From Arthrobacter sp. zg-Y1110 (GTDB taxonomy: Bacteria; Actinomycetota; Actinomycetes; Actinomycetales; Micrococcaceae), in the NCBI RefSeq assembly GCF_025244865.1, contig NZ_CP104272.1, positions 2,790,001-2,854,000 on the forward strand: a stretch of DNA of 64,000 nucleotides, given 5' to 3'. The notes beneath the pieces were generated by a model. That model saw only the letters and a program-made list of their open reading frames with translations. It was not told where the DNA came from and searched no databases. Each line of letters begins with the position of its first letter. The stretch's first letter is position 1. The translations under genes and the position numbers were made by a program. Below are positions 60,460 through 64,000 of this stretch, one piece after another.

Positions 60460-61881
60460 CTACTCGCCGCGGGAGATACGGGTCATTTCCTCGCGGTCGA
60501 CCACCTTGACACGCTCACGGACGAGTTCGCCCGTCAGCGGTTCGGGGTGGATGTAGGAGGCGCCGAGGCTGCGCTCATAAGCATCCAGTTTCAGCCAGCC
60601 CTCCCAAGTGGTGTACTTGACGCCGCGTTCTTCCAGCAGCTCAATGATCGACGACGGGTCCGGGTGCGTGGCGGCCGGCAGGTTCAGCCGGTCCTCGAGC
60701 AGGAAGCCGATGGTCTCCAGCGCGTCGCCCTTGGTGTGGCCGATCAGGCCCACGGGTCCGCGCTTGATCCAACCGGTGGTGTAGATGCCCGGCACCGGAG
60801 CGCCGTCTTCATTGATGACGCGGCCGCCCTCGTTGGGGATCACGCCGCGCTGCTCGTCGTAGCCGACTTCGGGCAGCTCGGAGCCGAAGTACCCGATGGC
60901 CCGGTAAACGGCCTGGACCGGGTAGTCGACAATCTCGCCGGTGCCGCGGACGTTCCCGGTGCCGTCCAGCTCGGTCCGCTCGAACTTCATACCGGCGACC
61001 TTGCCCGGATCCGCGGGATCGTCATAGATCTCCACGGGGCTGTGCAGGAAGTGCAGGTGCAGGCGGCGGGAAGCTCCGGTGTCCTGTTCCTCCACCAGCC
61101 AGTTGGTGAGGGTGTTGACCATGGTCTTGGTCTGGTTGTTGGTGCGGATCTGCTCGTCGGAGCCTTCGTCGAATTCGAAGTCCTCGGGGTACAGGACAAT
61201 ATCGACATCGCGCGAATGCGAGAGTTCGCGAAGTTCCAGCGGCGTGAACTTCACCTGTGCCGGTCCGCGGCGGCCGAAGATGTGCACATCGGTGACCGGG
61301 GACTTCTTCAGGCCCTCGTAGACGTTGGTCGGAATTTCCGTGCTGAGCAGGTCATCTGCGTGCTTGGAAAGGATGCGGGCGACGTCGAGGGCTACGTTGC
61401 CGTTGCCGATCACAGCCACTTCCTTGGCGTCCAGCGGCCATTCGCGCGGAACATCAGGATGCCCGTCATACCAGGACACGAATTCCGCACCGCCGAAGGA
61501 GCCTTCCAGGTCGACGCCGGGCACGTTCAGCGGGGCGTCCTTGATGGCGCCCGTGGCAAAGATGATGGCGTCATAGAAGTGGCGGAAGTCTGCCAGCGTC
61601 AGGTCGCGGCCGTAGTTGACGTTGCCGAGGAACCGGATGTCCCCGCGGTCCAGCACCTTGTGCAGGGCGTTGACTATGCCCTTGATCCGGGGATGGTCGG
61701 GAGCCACACCGTAGCGGATGAGCCCGTAGGGCGCGGGGTACTGGTCGAAGAGGTCAATGCTGACCTCGAAGTCCCGATCGGCTTTGGTAAGGATGTCGGC
61801 GGCGTAAACACCGGCGGGGCCTGCGCCGATAATGGCGACCCTCAAAGGACGCTGGGCGCTGTCCGCGGCAGGGTTAGTCAC
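60460..61881 (-). CDS. fprA: ferredoxin/adrenodoxin-type NADP reductase
   Basis: 473 residues from GTG 61881 (GAAGGAC upstream). FAD fold RVAIIGAGPAGVYAADIL, FDQYPAPYGLIRYGVAPDHPRIKG, and NADP fold AVIGNGNVALDVARIL. GWIKRGPVGLIGHTKGDALET near the C-terminus. Adrenodoxin-reductase-like enzymes pass electrons from NADPH to ferredoxin. It is divergent from the RarD-like gene over a 201-bp AT-richer region. Confidence 0.93.
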   Translation of the reverse strand: MTNPAADSAQRPLRVAIIGAGPAGVYAADILTKADRDFEVSIDLFDQYPAPYGLIRYGVAPDHPRIKGIVNALHKVLDRGDIRFLGNVNYGRDLTLADFRHFYDAIIFATGAIKDAPLNVPGVDLEGSFGGAEFVSWYDGHPDVPREWPLDAKEVAVIGNGNVALDVARILSKHADDLLSTEIPTNVYEGLKKSPVTDVHIFGRRGPAQVKFTPLELRELSHSRDVDIVLYPEDFEFDEGSDEQIRTNNQTKTMVNTLTNWLVEEQDTGASRRLHLHFLHSPVEIYDDPADPGKVAGMKFERTELDGTGNVRGTGEIVDYPVQAVYRAIGYFGSELPEVGYDEQRGVIPNEGGRVINEDGAPVPGIYTTGWIKRGPVGLIGHTKGDALETIGFLLEDRLNLPAATHPDPSSIIELLEERGVKYTTWEGWLKLDAYERSLGASYIHPEPLTGELVRERVKVVDREEMTRISRGE

Positions 61882-62082
61882 TGATAGTCCTTCTTCTCTT
61901 CTGAGCTTCTGGGTGCGCAATTAACACACAGTTATTTATTCTAAATGCCGGGTTCGCCACCGTCTAAACGGCTCGAAAAAACGGGTGCGGGAGGCCTCGG
62001 GAATACGCACAGGTACAGGCGCGTTAAGCTGTGCGTGCCTTTCTCAAAGCCTGTCCCCGCCCTTCGCGGCATCCGTACCGCT

Positions 62083-63162
62083 ATGCCCGGAGAGGGCGTC
62101 GGCGCGACCTCGGGTCCGTCCGCCGGTTCGTCCGCCGGTTCGTCTGGGGCGTCAGGTGCGCCGGACCAGTCCGCTGCTCCGTCGTCGTCCGGGCCGTCGT
62201 CGTCCGGGCCTGCGGGGACGGGGCCGTCGTCGTCCGGGCCTGCGGGGACGGGACGAGAGAACCTTCCCGGCATCCTCTTCGGAATTGGTGCGTACGGGCT
62301 CTGGGGTCTGCTTCCGCTCTATTTCATGGTCCTCAAGCCCGCCGGCGCGGTGGAAATCGTTGCCAACCGTGTTGTCTGGTCACTGGTGTTCTGCGCGATC
62401 CTGCTCTCCGTCATGCGGGCCTGGAAGCCGATGCTTGCCGCTGGACGGAACCCCCGCACAGTAGGAACCCTGGCGGGTGCTGCCCTGCTGATCGCCGTGA
62501 ACTGGCTGACGTATTCCTGGGCCGTGTTGAACGAGCACGCAGTGGAAGCAGCGTTGGGCTACTTCATTAACCCGATCGTGTCGGTGCTGCTCGGCGTGCT
62601 GGTGCTCAAGGAAAAACTGCGTCCGCTCCAGTGGGCGGCCATGGCAGTGGGTTTCATTGCCGTTCTGGTCCTGGCTTTCGCGTACGGAACCGTGCCGTGG
62701 GTGGCCCTGGCCCTGGCCTTCAGCTTCGGGTTCTACGGCTTGGTCAAGAAGGGCATCGGCTCGCGTGTTGACGCAGTTTCGAGCCTGACGATTGAAACGG
62801 CCGTGCTCACACCTATTGCAGTCGGCGTGATGATCTGGCTTTCCATGACCGGAGCGGCCACGCTGACTACCAACGGTGCCGGGCATCTCTGGCTTCTGGT
62901 CGCCTCCGGCATCATCACTGCCGTACCGCTGATCTTCTTTGGGGCGGCTGCACGCCGCCTGCCGCTGTCCACCGTGGGACTGCTGCAGTATCTGGCGCCT
63001 ACCCTGCAGTTCATCCTGGCCCTGACCGTGTTCAAGGAAGCGATGCCGCCCGAGCGCTGGGCGGGCTTCGGCCTCGTCTGGCTCGCACTGGTGATGCTGA
63101 CCGTCGATATGATCGGCGGCCCCCGCCGCAATCGGCGGCTGCGTGCTGCGGCGGCTGTCTAG
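62083..63162 (+). CDS. rarD: RarD-like EamA-family transporter with repetitive N-terminus
   Basis: 359 residues from ATG 62083. A GTG about 54 bp upstream is possible. The first ~65 residues are a Ser/Gly/Pro/Ala-rich tract including a duplicated 10-residue unit (GPSSSGPAGT). Then come ten spans: GILFGIGAYGLWGLLPLYFMVLKPAGAVEIVANRVVWSL, LIAVNWLTYSWAV, EAALGYFINPIVSVLLG, and AAARRLPLSTVGLLQYLAPTLQFILAL, the RarD signature. Probably exports or imports a small metabolite. The N-terminal tract is absent from typical RarD proteins (~290-300 residues). Confidence 0.9.
   Translation: MPGEGVGATSGPSAGSSAGSSGASGAPDQSAAPSSSGPSSSGPAGTGPSSSGPAGTGRENLPGILFGIGAYGLWGLLPLYFMVLKPAGAVEIVANRVVWSLVFCAILLSVMRAWKPMLAAGRNPRTVGTLAGAALLIAVNWLTYSWAVLNEHAVEAALGYFINPIVSVLLGVLVLKEKLRPLQWAAMAVGFIAVLVLAFAYGTVPWVALALAFSFGFYGLVKKGIGSRVDAVSSLTIETAVLTPIAVGVMIWLSMTGAATLTTNGAGHLWLLVASGIITAVPLIFFGAAARRLPLSTVGLLQYLAPTLQFILALTVFKEAMPPERWAGFGLVWLALVMLTVDMIGGPRRNRRLRAAAAV
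62191..62250 (+). repeat. 30-bp perfect tandem repeat in the rarD N-terminus
   Basis: The same 30 bases (starting GGGCCGTCGTCGTCCGGGCC) occupy 62191-62220 and 62221-62250, exactly ten codons each, so the frame is kept. Confidence 0.96.
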
Positions 63163-63191
63163 GGGTTACTCCGGCGACGCAGATGTTCTAA

Positions 63192-63276
63192 CGACTAGTC
63201 CTCCCCCGTCCTAACCACACCGACGATGCTAGATCCGGTCTGCGTGGTTATAGGGCGGGCGACTAGTCCTCCCCCG
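63192..63276. repeat. 17-bp repeat pair with internal inverted arms
   Basis: CGACTAGTCCTCCCCCG is present at 63192-63208 and 63260-63276. Between them CCTAACCAC (from about 63210) and GTGGTTATAGG (from about 63244) are near-complementary and could form a hairpin. The rest of the 202-bp gap holds no gene. Confidence 0.85.
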
Positions 63277-63364
63277 CTTCACCCTGGGCAGCGCGTCTTG
63301 ATTGTTGTCCCCAATCCGGGGCCCTACCGGACCATCAGTCGCTCTGCCGCGGCAGCCTTGTTGC

Positions 63365-64000
63365 ATGACTTCGGAAACTTTGAGCGAGTTGCAGCTACCG
63401 GCGGAATTCTCCGTCGCTACAACAGGTGTGAGCCTGATGCAGCGTGCCGAATCGCTCGTCGCGGAAGCCCGTGACCTCGGTGAAGACGCGACTGAGGCCT
63501 GGGATCTTCTAGGTTTTCAGGACGCGGTGGATTTCGCTGCGGCCGTTGAAGGTATTTCACGCGTTACGGACTACCTGAAGCTGGTCGCAGCCGCGGCCAT
63601 CGATCGGCAGAGACCCGCTCAGACGTTTGGCGAGGGCGATCTGCGGGAGTTCCGGAGTACTCCGGACTTCATGCGAGCCCGCCTTCGAATCTCACGCGCC
63701 GAAGCGCGCCGCCGGCTGTCGCTCGGTTCAGCTGTCCTTCCCGCAACCACTGTCACAGGCGAGAGTCGCCCACCCGCGTATCCGCGGTTGGCTGAGGCTT
63801 GTGCTGATGCCGCCCTCGCTGCAACAGATGCTGATGTGATCGCACACGCGTTGGAAGAAGCGCTTCCGCGTATGGAACCACAGGCTCTCGACGCCATGGA
63901 AAAGCAGCTCACTGATATCGGTTCCCATCAGGACCATGATTTTCTCGTTCGTACGGCGAAGCATTGGACCGCTTTGCTGGACCAGGACCGGCCACCTAGC
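63365..64000 (+). CDS. DUF222 protein (HNH endonuclease-type), N-terminal part, runs off the window
   Basis: Open from ATG 63365 to the last base (212 codons), no stop. The sequence MTSETLSELQLPAEFSVA, then DAVDFAAAVEGISRVTDYLKLVAAAAIDRQR, then RISRAEARRRLSLGSAVLP, and LEEALPRMEPQALDAMEKQL is typical of the DUF222 region that precedes a C-terminal HNH nuclease domain (13E12-repeat-like). The HNH part would lie beyond the window. Codons such as GTT, ACT, TCA and GCT are commoner than in neighbouring genes, which suggests a different origin. Confidence 0.78.
   Translation, partial: MTSETLSELQLPAEFSVATTGVSLMQRAESLVAEARDLGEDATEAWDLLGFQDAVDFAAAVEGISRVTDYLKLVAAAAIDRQRPAQTFGEGDLREFRSTPDFMRARLRISRAEARRRLSLGSAVLPATTVTGESRPPAYPRLAEACADAALAATDADVIAHALEEALPRMEPQALDAMEKQLTDIGSHQDHDFLVRTAKHWTALLDQDRPPS

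Noticed and set aside
62005..62036. Hairpin ACGCACAG/CTGTGCGT in the rarD leader
   Set aside because: Only 8 bp with a 16-nt loop, no family match, and likely chance in GC-rich DNA.

Overview
The window is high-GC actinobacterial chromosome, most likely from Arthrobacter or a close relative in the Micrococcaceae. The signs are a mycothiol synthase next to an OmpR-type GlnR, a ppk1-mutT1 pair, a fused NUDIX/histidine-phosphatase MutT1, frequent GTG starts with ATGA/GTGA/TGATG couplings, a C50 carotenoid cluster (crtE-B-I-Ye-Yf-Eb plus idi), and a DUF222 endonuclease-type gene at the right edge. No phage integrase, transposase, CRISPR array or rRNA was seen. Almost all of it reads as core chromosome.

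Layout. 1-4.9 kb: end of a phosphofructokinase gene, a GNAT enzyme, an ankyrin protein, YgfZ, a nitrobindin-like protein, a 35-residue membrane microprotein and a larger membrane protein. 5.0-12.8 kb: glnR, mshD, ppk1, mutT1, thyA, folA and an Escherichia coli-type asd, all on the plus strand. 12.9-18.9 kb: an orphan protein, a four-gene coupled operon ending in murB, a divergent DinB-like/AraC pair, a DUF2797 protein and a PfpI/DJ-1 protein. 19.1-23 kb: tRNA-Met and tRNA-Thr, a soluble Ser/Thr kinase-GAF protein and a DEAD-box helicase with a long leader. 23.2-31 kb: MOSC protein, GT87 mannosyltransferase, amidohydrolase, the transsulfuration pair metB and cbs, an AlkA-like glycosylase and an ABM-fold protein. 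31-35.5 kb: an ammonium transporter carrying a PII-like domain, formaldehyde dehydrogenase, thioredoxin, a MarR regulator and tRNA-Tyr. 35.6-42.1 kb: small secreted protein, YajQ, a histidine phosphatase, HtpX, an MFS exporter and hydrolases. 42.2-44.2 kb: a Fur-family regulator and katA. 44.3-51.7 kb: the carotenoid cluster, idi, a GT2 glycosyltransferase and a DUF2238 protein. 51.9-55.7 kb: TerC behind a yybP-ykoY riboswitch, a MobA-like protein, DUF4193, TetR and YtxH-like proteins. 55.8-60.3 kb: an alcohol/aldehyde oxidation module with its regulator. 60.4-64 kb: ferredoxin-NADP reductase, a RarD-like transporter and a partial DUF222 gene.

How the genes work together. The clearest functional units are: thyA-folA (thymidylate plus recycling of dihydrofolate); metB-cbs (interconversion of cysteine and homocysteine); fur-katA (peroxide defence with a palindromic operator); the crt operon (isoprenyl units to decaprenoxanthin-type pigment, with idi feeding IPP/DMAPP and possibly a GT2 enzyme glycosylating the product); terC under a manganese riboswitch; and ald-adhP-DUF779 with a GAF regulator and two inverted repeats that look like its operators.

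The most interesting items are the Amt-PII-like fusion, the riboswitch whose P1 stem ends 12 nt before the terC start, the nearly absent intergenic space between idi and crtE, two gene pairs that share a palindromic CTAG double stop, and several short repeat arrays between or inside genes.
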